From Haloarcula sp. CBA1127 (GTDB taxonomy: Archaea > Halobacteriota > Halobacteria > Halobacteriales > Haloarculaceae), in assembly GCF_001485575.1 (NCBI RefSeq), contig NZ_BCNB01000002.1:124001-188000 (forward strand): a DNA stretch of 64,000 nucleotides. The letters are read 5' to 3'. A program made the position numbers and the translations under genes. A model generated the notes under the pieces. The model saw only the letters and a list, made by a program, of their open reading frames with translations, was not told the origin of the DNA and made no database searches. Positions 26,701 through 36,636 of this stretch are shown piece after piece; the stretch's first letter is position 1; the number at the start of each line of letters is the position of its first letter.

Positions 26701-26801
26701 AGGGCAGCCCAGCCATGCGAAACGAGTCGTGGTTGCCGGGACGAGCGGGTCATCTCTAATCCGAGATCCTTTTGTGCTAGGAGGAGTTCCATTAGCGGGG
26801 T

Positions 26802-27911
26802 ATGAACGAGTTACGTACTGGACTGAGTTACGGGGACGTGCTTCTCGTCCCGAAACGATCACCGGTCGACAGTCGGAGCGACATCGACCTCTCGACGCCG
26901 CTTACGCCGACCGTCGAACTGGACACGCCGCTCGTCTCCGCGGCGATGGACACCGTTACCGAGGCGGAACTGGCAATCGAGCTTGCGCGCTCGGGTGGGT
27001 TCGGGGTACTACACCGGTTCCTGACGCCCGAGGAACAGGCCGAACAGGTCGAGCAAGTGAAAGAAGCAGGCGAACAGATCGGCGCAGCAGTCGGCATCAA
27101 CGAGGATTACGTCGCCCGGAGTGCGGCCGTGATTGCGGCCGGTGTCGATGCGCTCGTCGTCGACGTGGCCCACGGTCACCTCGACCGGTCGCTCGATGCC
27201 GTCGAAACCCTCGCGGACGAATTCCCCGAGACCGACCTCATCGCCGGCAACGTCGCGACGCCCGCGGGCGTCGAAGACCTCGCCGCCGCCGGGGCCGACT
27301 GTGTCAAAGTCGGTATCGGACCCGGGTCCCACTGTACCACCCGGAAAGTGGCGGGTGCCGGTGTCCCCCAGCTGACCGCTGTCGATGACTGTGCGACAGC
27401 CGCCGAAGATCTGGATGTCACCATCTGCGCGGATGGCGGGATTCGCACGTCCGGTGATGCAGTGAAGGCCCTCATGGCCGGGGCAGATACTGTGATGCTT
27501 GGGAGCCTCTTTGCCGGCACAGAGGAGGCCCCCGGGGCGGTCGTCGAAGTCGATGGGACGCGGTACAAGCGGTCACGAGGGATGGCGACCACTGCGGCGG
27601 CCGAGGACCGCGATGACAAGCAGAACAACGTCAGCGCCGACGAAGGGGTTGAGGCACTGACCCCGTACAAAGGCTCGGTCGCTGCTGTGGCCGAGGAGTT
27701 CTGTGCTGGCATCCGCTCCGGGCTCTCCTACTGTGGCGGGCATACCATCGCTGCGGCCCGCGACAAGGCGGAGTTCATCCGTGTCGCCCAGAGTGCGAAG
27801 GAGCGCGAGGGGTTCCACACGGACCACGACTGGGAAGGCGTCAACGTGGAGAGTGAAGTGACACAGGTCCGCGACGCCGGTACCGAAGCGACAGTCGACA
27901 GCGACGACTGA
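26802..27911 (+). CDS. IMP dehydrogenase / GMP reductase family protein without CBS domains
   Basis: This 369-residue TIM-barrel protein has the nucleotide loop [20 protein letters not shown] with the catalytic cysteine, [12 protein letters not shown], and [14 protein letters not shown]. The family uses the Cys to form a thioimidate with IMP or GMP. The usual pair of CBS domains between strands of IMPDH is missing, which fits GMP reductase or a minimal IMPDH. Haloarchaea normally carry a separate full IMPDH, so a salvage role (GMP reductase-like) is likelier, but I cannot separate the two by eye. Monocistronic. Confidence 0.82.
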   Translation: MNELRTGLSYGDVLLVPKRSPVDSRSDIDLSTPLTPTVELDTPLVSAAMDTVTEAELAIELARSGGFGVLHRFLTPEEQAEQVEQVKEAGEQIGAAVGINEDYVARSAAVIAAGVDALVVDVAHGHLDRSLDAVETLADEFPETDLIAGNVATPAGVEDLAAAGADCVKVGIGPGSHCTTRKVAGAGVPQLTAVDDCATAAEDLDVTICADGGIRTSGDAVKALMAGADTVMLGSLFAGTEEAPGAVVEVDGTRYKRSRGMATTAAAEDRDDKQNNVSADEGVEALTPYKGSVAAVAEEFCAGIRSGLSYCGGHTIAAARDKAEFIRVAQSAKEREGFHTDHDWEGVNVESEVTQVRDAGTEATVDSDD

Positions 27912-27971
27912 ACCGGTACTACGCTGTTCAAGAAGCGCGCCTACCTACCGCCGTCGGTGTAGCCGCCGTCG

Positions 27972-28250
27972 TTACTCGCTGTCTCCACCGGTCGCTGCCG
28001 GGCCATCGTCCGCTTCCTCAGCGCTCTGTAGCAGGAGATCGGTCCCGGCTGCGGCGACCATCCCGACACCAACCGCGCGCAACTGTCGGCGATACGCTGG
28101 CTTCACCGTGAGCTGGGACGCGTTCTCGAAGTTCTTCCCGATCATACGCTTGATAAGCTTGACACTGATCTGTGGGAAGAGTGCAGTTACGACGCCCTGA
28201 ACGAGTACCATTGCCGCACTGAGTTTCCGGTTCTTTTGACTGCCCATCAT
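27972..28250 (-). CDS. Small membrane protein of unknown function
   Basis: A roughly 92-residue protein starting MMGSQKNRKLSAAMVLVQGVVTALF, with one hydrophobic N-terminal segment, a basic middle (KLIKRMIGKNFEN...YRRQLRAVGVGMVAAAG) containing a second weak hydrophobic segment, and an acidic tail. I know of similar haloarchaeal hypotheticals but no function. The start is uncertain: a TATA-like ATTTATA directly abuts the first ATG, so an internal start such as Met25 of the longer frame is possible. It converges on the IMPDH-family gene. Confidence 0.55.
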   Translation of the reverse strand: MMGSQKNRKLSAAMVLVQGVVTALFPQISVKLIKRMIGKNFENASQLTVKPAYRRQLRAVGVGMVAAAGTDLLLQSAEEADDGPAATGGDSE

Positions 28251-28579
28251 ACGTATAAATATAGTTCCAAGTGGGATTACCATTGCGCCTAATCCACTGC
28301 TGTGAGAAACGTAGAAATTGTTTTATTGTCCCTTACAGCGAGCCGGCAGCTCTAGTCTCTCGCAGGTTGTTTCTCCGCCTACTGACAGCGTCTGATAGTG
28401 AATTTTCTATGCCATTTCGGCATCGACCGCACTACATCGTCCGGTTGTCCCGGTACCCAGTCACAGGAATCAGGATGAAACCACACCGCCCTAACTCACC
28501 GGGTTGTATACCACCCTCAAGACCTACATGCTCGACGCTCAAACATATCCAGAGTTTCTCCAGAGCGTCTCCGAACTCG
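28251..28579. other. Intergenic region between small membrane protein and formate dehydrogenase
   Basis: About 330 bases. No reading frame with convincing composition and no long repeat seen. It contains the AT-rich promoter of the leftward small membrane protein near 28255 and otherwise nothing I can name. Confidence 0.4.
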
Positions 28580-30649
28580 TTACCTACCCTCTGTGGCCGA
28601 CGATGACTTCTGCACCTGCACCGCCGAATGCTTGTATTCGGGAATCTCGGCGACCGGGTCGAGAGCATCACCGGTTAGCGCGTTTGCGAGCGGGTCCAGA
28701 TAGTGGAACGTACAGAACACGACCCCGGGCCGGATAGCCGCCGTGACCGCCGCTGATACTGTTACGCTGCCGCGGTCGTTCTCAACAACGACAGTATCGC
28801 CGTCCTCGATATTCCGAGCGGCGGCATCGTCCGGATGGATCTCGAGGACATCCTCCCCGCGCATTCGCATGAGCGTCTCCGACCGGCGAGTGAGTGCGCC
28901 ACTGTTGAAATGCTGGAGCGCGCGCCCTGTCGTGAGAACGAGTTGCTCCCCGGAGACGGCATCGGCCGGCGGCGTCGGCGAGATCGGGCGCAGCGGTGCT
29001 GTTTGCTCGCCCGACGCGAACGTCTCCGTATGGAGCACATCGGTGCCGGAATCGGCGTCCGCCGGGAACGGCCACCGCTGGTAGCTGTCGCCGATACCGT
29101 CGTAACTCATGCCGGCGTACAGCGGATTGACCCGCGTTAGCTCCTCGAACACCGTTTCCGGGCCGTCGTAGTCGAACGCGTCCGACTGGCCGACCAGCCG
29201 CTGGCCGAGGGCGGTGAGGATGTCGAGGTCACGGCGAGCGTTCCCAGGCAGGTCAGCGTTCGGCCGCATCCGCATCACCCGCCGGTCAGTGTTGGTCACT
29301 GTTCCCGATTTCTCCGCCCAACTGCTTCCCGGGAGCACGATATCGGCGTGGTCGACGGTCGCTGTCTCGAAGAGGTCGATGACGACGCAGAAATCGAGGT
29401 CTTCAAAGCCGGACCGGACAGAACCGGCGTTCGGTTCCGTGACAGCCGGGTTCTCACCGAACACGACTGCAGCTTTGACGGAGTCACCGAACTGGTGTGT
29501 TGCAGTCGTCTCCGTCAGGCCGGGTTCGCTCGGCGGTTCGACGCCCCACTCGTCGGCGATACGTTGTCGGGCATCCGGGTCCGTGACTGGTTCGTATCCG
29601 GGGAGTACGCTTGGAAGCGCACCGACATCGCCGGCCCCCTGGACGTTGTTCTGGCCACGGAGCGGGTTCACGCCCGTGCCCGGGCGACCGACGTTGCCGG
29701 TCAGCAGCGCGAGGTTCAACAGCGCGTGCACGTTGTCGGTCCCACACGTGTGCTGGCTCATCCCCATTCCGGTGACAATCGCCGCGCTATCGGCCTTGGC
29801 GTACGCCCGGGCCGCCTCCCGAACGGTTTCCGGGTCGACGCCGGCCACGTCGGCACCCGACCCGACATCAACGTCATCGAGATGTGCTGTCAGGTCCGCA
29901 TAACCGGTCGTGCGTTCCTCGACAAAGGACTCATCGACGAGTTCCTCATCGAGGACGACCTTCGCCATCGAATTGAGCAGTTGAATATCGTATCCGGGGC
30001 GAACGTCGAGGTGGATGTCGGCGGCCTCGGTCGTGTCTGTCTCGCGCGGGTCGATATGAATGAGCGTGGCGCCGTTGCGAATCGCCGGCAGAAAGTACGA
30101 ACGGAAAATGACAGGATGCTGTTCGGCCGGATTCGCGCCGGTGACGAGCAGGCAGTCGGTTTCGGCGAGGTCATCGAGTGTGTTCGTCATCGCCCCGGCA
30201 CCGAGGCGCTCGCTCATCGCGGCCACGGTCGACGAATGACAGAGGCGAGCGCAGTTGTCGACGTTGTTGGTGCCGAGCATCCGCGCAATCTTCTGAAAGA
30301 CGTAATTCTCCTCGTTCGTGCAGTTCGATGACGCAAAGAACTCGACGGCATCTGGCCCGTGCTGGTCGATGATTTCCCCGAGCTGGTCGGTCACGCGAGA
30401 GAGGGCGGTCTCCCAGGGTGCGGTGACGAAACGCCCATTCTCCCGGACCAGTGGCTCGGTTAGCCGGTCTTCGTGTTCGACTACGTCGAATGCGGCTCCG
30501 CCTTTTGGGCAGATCTCTCCTTTCGTGTTCACTGGCCCCGCTGTGCCGGTCGCCTTCCCGTTGCCCGCGTACTGTATCGTACAGCCAACGCCACAGTACG
30601 GACAGACTGTCTGCTCGGCCCGGGGATTTCGGTTCTGGTCGGTGCCCAT
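28580..30649 (-). CDS. fdhA: Formate dehydrogenase alpha-type molybdopterin oxidoreductase
   Basis: This 689-residue enzyme starts with a 4Fe-4S binding segment (CPYCGVGC, Cys16/19/23, and Cys47 in ICPKG), followed by the molybdopterin domains with CTNEENYVFQKIARMLGTNNVDNCARLCHSS. Cys137 occupies the position of the catalytic selenocysteine/cysteine of FdhF. The C-terminal molybdopterin-dinucleotide domain (LTTGRALQHFNSGALTRRSE) is complete. No Tat signal is visible, so it is cytoplasmic. It is monocistronic here: no beta subunit, FdhD or NAD-linked partner is adjacent. Assimilatory nitrate reductase-like relatives are the alternative, but the NVDNCARLCHSS motif favours formate dehydrogenase. 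Confidence 0.82.
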   Translation of the reverse strand: MGTDQNRNPRAEQTVCPYCGVGCTIQYAGNGKATGTAGPVNTKGEICPKGGAAFDVVEHEDRLTEPLVRENGRFVTAPWETALSRVTDQLGEIIDQHGPDAVEFFASSNCTNEENYVFQKIARMLGTNNVDNCARLCHSSTVAAMSERLGAGAMTNTLDDLAETDCLLVTGANPAEQHPVIFRSYFLPAIRNGATLIHIDPRETDTTEAADIHLDVRPGYDIQLLNSMAKVVLDEELVDESFVEERTTGYADLTAHLDDVDVGSGADVAGVDPETVREAARAYAKADSAAIVTGMGMSQHTCGTDNVHALLNLALLTGNVGRPGTGVNPLRGQNNVQGAGDVGALPSVLPGYEPVTDPDARQRIADEWGVEPPSEPGLTETTATHQFGDSVKAAVVFGENPAVTEPNAGSVRSGFEDLDFCVVIDLFETATVDHADIVLPGSSWAEKSGTVTNTDRRVMRMRPNADLPGNARRDLDILTALGQRLVGQSDAFDYDGPETVFEELTRVNPLYAGMSYDGIGDSYQRWPFPADADSGTDVLHTETFASGEQTAPLRPISPTPPADAVSGEQLVLTTGRALQHFNSGALTRRSETLMRMRGEDVLEIHPDDAAARNIEDGDTVVVENDRGSVTVSAAVTAAIRPGVVFCTFHYLDPLANALTGDALDPVAEIPEYKHSAVQVQKSSSATEGR

Positions 30650-30854
30650 TTCTACGTAACATAGTAGAAGCGCAGCTACAAGTAGTCAGGCGGTAAAAGG
30701 TAGGCGATTTTATAACCGTGAGGATACCCACACTACTCGAACGCCGTCAGAGCTGGGGTCTGGACTGGTGTGGCTGGCCCTGTGTGCAGGTGCGCCGCCA
30801 GTTTCGAGAGCCACACCACATACTGTAATGGGGCGTCGCTCGTAGTGTCGGTAG

Positions 30855-32767
30855 ATGCGACCAGCTCTGACGACTGTGCAAGTTTTTGCGCTACTCGCGG
30901 TAGTTCTCAGTACACTGGTCTTCGCTGCGTCGTTCGCCGTCGACACCACCAGCGCCCGCCCCGAACCGGTGGCGTTCGATACCACTGTGCAACGCGGTGT
31001 TACGGCGGCTGACGAACAGATCGCCCGGAATCAGAGTATCAGCGTTCCGCGCGCGCAAGTCTTCTACTCGCAGTACCGCTATGTCGTCGGCTACGTCGGT
31101 ATCGGTCAGGCCGTGACCGCGCTCACGGAACCGGGGCACGAGCAGCAGTTCGGGTACCCACTCGCAGTGTACGTTTCCGACTACAGTGACAGGCCGGTCA
31201 GGTGCGGCGACGACGGCTCGCTCCGGACCGCCACACGCCGGACTGGGTCGAAGCCAATCAGGCGCACTACGTTGTCGATGGCTCGGCGCGGGTCCCGTCC
31301 GGGCCGGCAGTTGTGCCCTTTGCCGACCGGGACGACGCCGCGGCGTTTGCCGACAAATGTGGCGGACGAACCATCGACTGGGAAGCCCTCAAGACCTACT
31401 CGTTCGACCTCGAACAAGCGGCAGCAGTCCGAGAGCAGGTCGGTCCGCGACGAAGCGATGCGAACGCCACTGTACAGGCGGCACGACAGCACCGAGATCG
31501 ACCTGTCTCGGTCGAAGTCGGAACCGATGCCCCGACGGTTCAGGCGGCCGTCGATGCGGCCCCGCCGAATACGACCGTCGTTGTCCCGGCTGGCACCTAC
31601 AACGAACAGGTGACGATAGACAAGCCACTCACCCTCAGTGGCCCCGGAGCGACGCTTGACGGTGGAGGGAACGGCACTGTCGTGACAGTGACTGCCGACC
31701 GCGTCGGTGTCACCGGGTTCGAAATCGTCGGCGTCGGCAACACGACGGTCGGCGACCCGACGCAGAGCAACGATAGCGCCTGGGACGCAACCGTCACGAC
31801 CGCCTACGGCAACAGCGACGCCGCCGTGACCGGCCGTAACGCCTCCGGACTGTACGTTGCGAACCTCAGCGTCGAGACGCCGGCCAGTGGCGTCGTGCTG
31901 CGGCGGACTCCCGGGGCGGTCGTCGAGAACGTCACGGTCAACGGGACGGCAGACTGGCAAGATGGGTTCATGGGCGTTATTGGGATGCACGGGCCGATTG
32001 TCGTGCAGGACTCGGCCTTCAACGGCGGGCGTGACAGCGTGTACCTCCACCGGGCCGACGGGACCGCTGTCCGGAACAACACGTTCAGAGACAACCGCTT
32101 CGGCGTCCACCTGATGTACACCTCCCGGTCGCTCGTTGCGGACAACGTCGCTCGGGGACAGGAGTACGCCGGCGTCGTCGTCATGACGAACCCCGTGGCG
32201 AACGCTATCGTCGGGAACGACGTGCGCCACTCCGGTAGCGGCGTCATGTTAGCTGGCTCCCGGAGCTATATTGCGCACAACGTGGTAGTCGACACTACTC
32301 AGGCAATGTCGACGAACGCCGACCGGTCGCTGTACGAGCACAACGTCCTCTACGGGAATGACATCGGGGTGCGGGCCTCAACAGTCGTTCCGTCGAACAT
32401 CGTTACCGAGAACGATTTCATCGCGAACGACCGTCACGCCATCTCAGGACCGGGGCCGCTACGCGTGTACACGCACGACGGCAGGGGGAACTACTGGAGC
32501 GGCGCGTACGACCTCACTGGCAGGACTGGCCCAGTGTTGGCCAACTCCTACTCACCCACCGATTCTGTCGACCGCCGTCTCCATCAGACCGACGCTGCGG
32601 TCGTCCTTAGGTCGGCACCGAGCGTCCGTGGCCTCCGGGCGCTTCGCGGCACCACGCCTGGATTCCGCCGGGGAAGCATTGTCGACAGGGCTCCGCTAGC
32701 AGACCCTGCGAATCCCGAGACCGTCAGGCGTCTTCGAAACGAGACATCGATGGAGGGGGCAGCATGA
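30855..32767 (+). pseudogene. nosD: NosD copper-maturation protein with N-terminal NosL-like segment, frameshifted
   Basis: The frame begins with a signal/membrane segment (LTTVQVFALLAVVLSTLVFAASFAV) and reads to about 31225, where it shifts to a second frame that runs without interruption to 32767. Joined, the protein is about 637 residues. Before the repeats there is a NosL-like stretch (VVPFADRDDAAAFADKCGG). The rest is the right-handed parallel beta-helix (repeated NNTFRDNRFGVHL, HNVVVDTTQ, ENDFIAND) of NosD, which with NosF and NosY delivers sulfur/copper to the nitrous oxide reductase active site. The shift (one base missing near 31222-31240) may be a sequencing error. It overlaps nosF by ATGA. 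Confidence 0.8.
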
Positions 32768-33489
32768 CTGGCGAGACGTACCTCATGGCGGACGAAATCA
32801 CGAAACAATACGGTGATGTGACAGCCATCTCGGAGGTGTCACTCGACGTGCCGTCCGACGCCGTGACCGGGTTCATCGGCCCGAACGGGTCCGGGAAAAC
32901 GACGCTCCTGCGCATGCTTCTGGGCATCGAGCGACCCACCAGCGGGACTGTCTCCTACTGCGGGCCCGATGCCGAACGGCAACTGGGCTATCTGCCACAG
33001 CGGCCGACCTTCCGGCCAGGGTTCAGCGTCCGGGAGACGGCCGCGTTCTACGCGGACCTCGTTGACGACGACCCGGCTCGACTGCTTGAACGTGTCGGCC
33101 TCGAAGAAGTGGCCAGCCGCCCCGTGTCCGGGCTTTCCGGGGGAATGACGCGTCTCCTGGGAATCGCACAGGCACTGGCCGGTGACCCGCCGATTGTGAT
33201 GCTCGACGAACCGGCGAGCGGGCTCGACCCGGCGATGAGTCGGCTGATATTCGACATCGTCGAATCGATTGCCGACGCCGGCCGCGCCGTGGTTCTTTGC
33301 TCGCACGAACTGCCGCTCGTCGAGGAGACGGCCGACAGGCTGGTAGTGCTCGAATCCGGCCGCCTCGTGCGGACCGGGTCGGTAGAATCGCTTCGGGAAC
33401 AGACCGGCGGGCCGCTTCACGAGACGTTCACAGCGCTTCTGGAACAGGACAGAGCCGCTATCGCCGCTCCGGGGGGAGAGCAGTCATGA
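32764..33489 (+). CDS. nosF: NosF ABC-transporter ATPase
   Basis: This 241-residue nucleotide-binding subunit has Walker A GPNGSGKTT, signature LSGGM and Walker B VMLDEPASGLDP. It works with NosY in the NosDFY complex that matures nitrous oxide reductase outside the cell membrane. It overlaps nosD upstream and nosY downstream (each by four bases), giving an obligate operon. Length is slightly shorter than most ABC ATPases but normal for NosF. Confidence 0.87.
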   Translation: MTGETYLMADEITKQYGDVTAISEVSLDVPSDAVTGFIGPNGSGKTTLLRMLLGIERPTSGTVSYCGPDAERQLGYLPQRPTFRPGFSVRETAAFYADLVDDDPARLLERVGLEEVASRPVSGLSGGMTRLLGIAQALAGDPPIVMLDEPASGLDPAMSRLIFDIVESIADAGRAVVLCSHELPLVEETADRLVVLESGRLVRTGSVESLREQTGGPLHETFTALLEQDRAAIAAPGGEQS

Positions 33490-34298
33490 TGAACGGAAAC
33501 CGGTTCTGGACGGTCTTCGTCCGAGAGGTACAGAGTGCAGTCAGGACACGCACCTACATCGCGCTCGGTGTGGTCACGGGAATTGTCCTGTTCGGCCTCG
33601 CCTATGCCGGGGGCGGCCCCGCCGGCGGCTACGTCCCCACTGTCGTCGATACGCTCGTCGCCGTCGAAGTCCTCGTCCCGACGCTTGCCTTCGCTGTCGG
33701 CTATCGCGCCATCGCCGACCCTGCTACCCGGGGTGAGCTAGATATCCTCGACACCTACCCGCTTTCGACGTGGTCGTACGTCGGCGGGGTGTACGCGGGA
33801 CGTGCCCTGCTGTTGCTCACTATCGTTGTCGTCCCGTTGCTGGCGCTGGGCGTCAACGTAGCGACGACTGCAGGACCGGAGACGACAGTGTTTGCGAGCC
33901 ACCGCGGTGTCGATTCCCCGTTCCTGTTCATCCGCTTCATCGCGCTGACAGTCCTGTACGCGCTCTCGTCGCTGACTATCGCATTCCTGCTGTCAGCGCT
34001 CGCCGGCAGCCGGGGCCGCGCACTCGTACTCGCACTCGCCGGGCTGCTTGTCCTCACTGTCGGAAGTGACCTTGCGGTGTTTGCGGCGCTTGACACCGGC
34101 GTCACCACGGGCACGCTCGGCGGCGCGCTCGCCATGACGCCGGCCGGGGCGTACCGCGGCCTCGTGTTCGATCAGGTCCTGTACGTCGCTGTTCCGGGCC
34201 GGTCAGCGTTCGTCCCGACGTGGGTCGCCGCCCTCTCGCTCCTGTTCTGGTGGGGACTCACATTCGTGGGGGCGATGCTTGCGACGGATGCAGCCTGA
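33486..34298 (+). CDS. nosY: NosY ABC-transporter permease
   Basis: The 270-residue protein has about six transmembrane segments (for example TYIALGVVTGIVLFGLAYAGG, ALLLLTIVVVPLLALGV and VAALSLLFWWGLTFVGAML) and the loop IADPATRGELDILDTYPLS typical of NosY. I chose ATG at 33486, which overlaps the nosF stop; an upstream open frame in the same register is inside nosF. It forms the membrane part of the NosDFY exporter. It ends the nosDFY operon; a divergent or separate regulator follows. Confidence 0.85.
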   Translation: MMNGNRFWTVFVREVQSAVRTRTYIALGVVTGIVLFGLAYAGGGPAGGYVPTVVDTLVAVEVLVPTLAFAVGYRAIADPATRGELDILDTYPLSTWSYVGGVYAGRALLLLTIVVVPLLALGVNVATTAGPETTVFASHRGVDSPFLFIRFIALTVLYALSSLTIAFLLSALAGSRGRALVLALAGLLVLTVGSDLAVFAALDTGVTTGTLGGALAMTPAGAYRGLVFDQVLYVAVPGRSAFVPTWVAALSLLFWWGLTFVGAMLATDAA

Positions 34299-34372
34299 TA
34301 CTGACGGCTGTAAGCCCGGAAAGAATGACATCCTCTGAATATCCCGCAGTAGTTACGGCCGAGAGTAGCAGT

Positions 34373-34900
34373 TCAGTCGTCGTCCGAGGCGGCTGCGAGC
34401 CCTTCGTCGACCAGCCGCGTGAACCGGTCGATGAGACGGTCCGTAAGCGATGGTCGGACCACCGCGAGCAGCCGCTGTGTCGCGTCCGGGTCGGTCAGAG
34501 CGACGACGACACGCCCCCGTTCGCCGTACGATTTTTTGAGTATCTCTGCGTCAGCCAGTGCCGAAACGTGCCAAGAGACCGTACTCCGGGCGACTCCCAG
34601 CCGGTCGGTCAGTTCGTCTGCCGACAGGGAATCCGCTTCTAGCAGATGCAGGAGAATCGTCCGCGCAGTCTCTCGCCGGGCAAACGCGAGCACACGTCGC
34701 TCCCAGGGACCGTACTCCCGGCTGTAATAGTGCGTCTTGCCCTGAATCTCCTCGGCGACGACGTCGCCGGCACGGCGTAGTTTCCGCAGGTGATACTGTG
34801 CCTGCCCAGTCGCGATATCGAGATCCGCTGCAAGCGCGTTGAAATGGACACCCGGTTTGGACTCGACGTGGGAACGCACTTGCTCAGTAACCGTGGACAT
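34373..34900 (-). CDS. Winged-helix transcriptional regulator with two HTH domains
   Basis: This 175-residue protein has an N-terminal wHTH (VHFNALAADLDIATGQAQYHLRKL) and a second (LSADELTDRLGVARSTVSWHVSALADAEIL), a domain pair common in haloarchaeal ArsR/MarR-like regulators near denitrification genes. No cysteine or metal cluster is visible. It lies between nosY and nosL, transcribed with neither of them in a coupled way, so it is a candidate nos-cluster regulator. That role is an inference from position. Confidence 0.75.
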   Translation of the reverse strand: MSTVTEQVRSHVESKPGVHFNALAADLDIATGQAQYHLRKLRRAGDVVAEEIQGKTHYYSREYGPWERRVLAFARRETARTILLHLLEADSLSADELTDRLGVARSTVSWHVSALADAEILKKSYGERGRVVVALTDPDATQRLLAVVRPSLTDRLIDRFTRLVDEGLAAASDDD

Positions 34901-34970
34901 AGTCTTCAGTACGGCTTTCCAGCCTCCGGGACAACAGGGTATCGGACGTTCTCACTGCGCGGGAACTCGC

Positions 34971-35531
34971 TTACATCCCGCCCACCAGTTCTCGGGTTAT
35001 GTCTTCCGCGGGGAGGGTCTGGCCGCCGTACTCTTCGGCGAACGACTCGGCGTCTGCACTGTCACTGAACGGGACGATAGCGGGCCCCATTGCCCCCTCA
35101 ACATCCGAATTGGCGACGACCGTGAGTTCCCCCACTGGGGCGAACGCCTCGGTCTTCAAGTGCCGGGAGATGATGGTCTTGCCCCCATCAGTCCGGACCT
35201 CGTAATCGGTTGCACTGTAGTCGGTCAGGAACGTCTCCGCGGGCGTCCACCCCGACTGTTCTTTGGCGAACCGGTGCCGATACGTGCAGGTCGTACTGCA
35301 GAACCGTGCTGGCGGGTCGTGCCCCTCTGGCGTGTTGTCCTGATAGTACGTTTGGCCGACTGGACCCGGGTGCTGGTCGATGACCATCCCACACTGGTCA
35401 CAGTTCTGGCCGCTCTCGATGGCAACCGGTTCCATCTCTTCACTTGTCCCCAGACACCCCGAGAGCGACACGACTGTCGCGGTCCCGACGATGAAGTGCC
35501 GGCGTGTCAGGGCTGGTGCATAGTCAGACAT
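34971..35531 (-). CDS. nosL: NosL family copper-binding lipoprotein
   Basis: The 186-residue protein starts at the ATG at 35531, where a Tat lipoprotein signal (LTRRHFIVGTATVVSLSGCLG) begins; the longer frame upstream lacks signal character. The mature part has NCDQCGMVID, the NosL CGM copper-binding motif, then TYRHRFAKEQSGWTP and FSDSADAESFAEEYGG. NosL is a copper chaperone for nitrous oxide reductase. It is separated from nosDFY by the regulator and runs in the opposite direction. Confidence 0.85.
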   Translation of the reverse strand: MSDYAPALTRRHFIVGTATVVSLSGCLGTSEEMEPVAIESGQNCDQCGMVIDQHPGPVGQTYYQDNTPEGHDPPARFCSTTCTYRHRFAKEQSGWTPAETFLTDYSATDYEVRTDGGKTIISRHLKTEAFAPVGELTVVANSDVEGAMGPAIVPFSDSADAESFAEEYGGQTLPAEDITRELVGGM

Positions 35532-35589
35532 ACTAGATAGTACACTAGACGACACCAAATGGTTCATGGTGTGACCGTCGAAACACCGA

Positions 35590-35910
35590 TCAGTCGGGGA
35601 CGCTCGGCGGTGCGACCGAATAGATCGCACTCAGCACCAGCAGCGCGATGAGGAAATCGAACCCGTGTTCGGTGAGGTGATGTACTACCATCGGGACAGC
35701 CCCGAGGACAGTCCCGATGCCGACCACCGACCGAAGGACCAGTAGCCCGATAGCAACAGTCAACAGAACGTACGGCCGCGACCGGCGTCGGTGTGTACTG
35801 GCCGCCGCGACCAAAAACAGCGCCAGCGTTCCGAGCGTAGCGAGTCCCAGCACGGCTATCAACATGGCGGATTGACCGGGACTAATCCAGTCAGCCGTCG
35901 GTTGGAACAT
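35590..35910 (-). CDS. Small three-transmembrane protein
   Basis: A 106-residue protein with three hydrophobic segments (AMLIAVLGLATLGTLALFLVA, YVLLTVAIGLLVLRSVVGIG and GFDFLIALLVLSAIYSV) and short loops. No recognised domain. The stop lies about 60 bases before the nosL start on the same strand, so it could share a transcript with nosL and be a copper- or denitrification-linked membrane protein. Histidines VVHHLTEHGF in the loop between segments two and three are possible metal ligands, an inference. Confidence 0.65.
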   Translation of the reverse strand: MFQPTADWISPGQSAMLIAVLGLATLGTLALFLVAAASTHRRRSRPYVLLTVAIGLLVLRSVVGIGTVLGAVPMVVHHLTEHGFDFLIALLVLSAIYSVAPPSVPD

Positions 35911-36049
35911 CTCTCAGGTCACGTTTCGGGCGGTTGCACTGGAATCGGTTTCGGTCGCGGTCGCTGTCGTGCCGCTTAACGCCAAGGTGAGTGCTCCGAG
36001 ACAGCTCCGCCGGTGTCTGCCCGTCTGAAAGCGTTTCTGTGTAACTCTC

Positions 36050-36472
36050 TCAGGCAGCCACCAGCACCGGTCGTCCCGCGTTCTGGACGACCCGGTCGGT
36101 CACACTTCCGATCTGGTCGCCTTTGCTGTGGGAATGGCCGTGGTATCCGAGCACGATCAGGTCGGCGTCGACTTCGTCGGCATAGCTGATAATCTCCACG
36201 TACGGTTTCCCGTGGCAGCACCGAGTGGTGACCTCGACATCGAGTCCGTCGCCTCTCTCAGCGATTTCCGTGAGCTCTTTGTTCCCCCATTCCTCGACTT
36301 CGATGGTTTCCAGTTCCATGCTGCTCAGTGCTGGCTCAGCGTGTCGATCCGTATCGACAACAAAGACTGCGTGAAGCTCGGCACCGTGTTGCTCGGCCTG
36401 TTCGAGCGCGTGTGTCGCTGCGCGGTTCGCGTCAGCACTGCCGTCGGTCGCAACCACAATTGTGTCGTACAT
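36050..36472 (-). CDS. Universal stress protein (UspA family)
   Basis: A single-domain 140-residue protein starting MYDTIVVATDGS with the UspA adenine-nucleotide-type tail LGYHGHSH...VVQNAGRPVLV. The usual G-2X-G-9X-G(S/T) ATP motif is present but altered (GYHGHSHSKGDQIGSVT). Function is a general stress response factor of unclear biochemistry. It lies near another UspA protein (38044-38946) and two PPOX proteins. Confidence 0.82.
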   Translation of the reverse strand: MYDTIVVATDGSADANRAATHALEQAEQHGAELHAVFVVDTDRHAEPALSSMELETIEVEEWGNKELTEIAERGDGLDVEVTTRCCHGKPYVEIISYADEVDADLIVLGYHGHSHSKGDQIGSVTDRVVQNAGRPVLVAA

Positions 36473-36636
36473 ACTAGAAGAATCGACCGCCCCCTATTTC
36501 AATCCGCTGACCATTATCAACTATCGATAATCTATTGTTATGTACACCGAGCGGCCACAGCGCAATCAGTCGGAGCTTGCCAGGATACCGTATTTCAATC
36601 ACCGAAGCGCCGTTTCCTGTCACAGGCCATCCGCAG

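Noticed and set aside
31181-32230. Long minus-strand frame of about 349 codons
   Set aside because: It is antisense to nosD, has no domain pattern and a composition typical of the complementary strand of a GC-rich gene.
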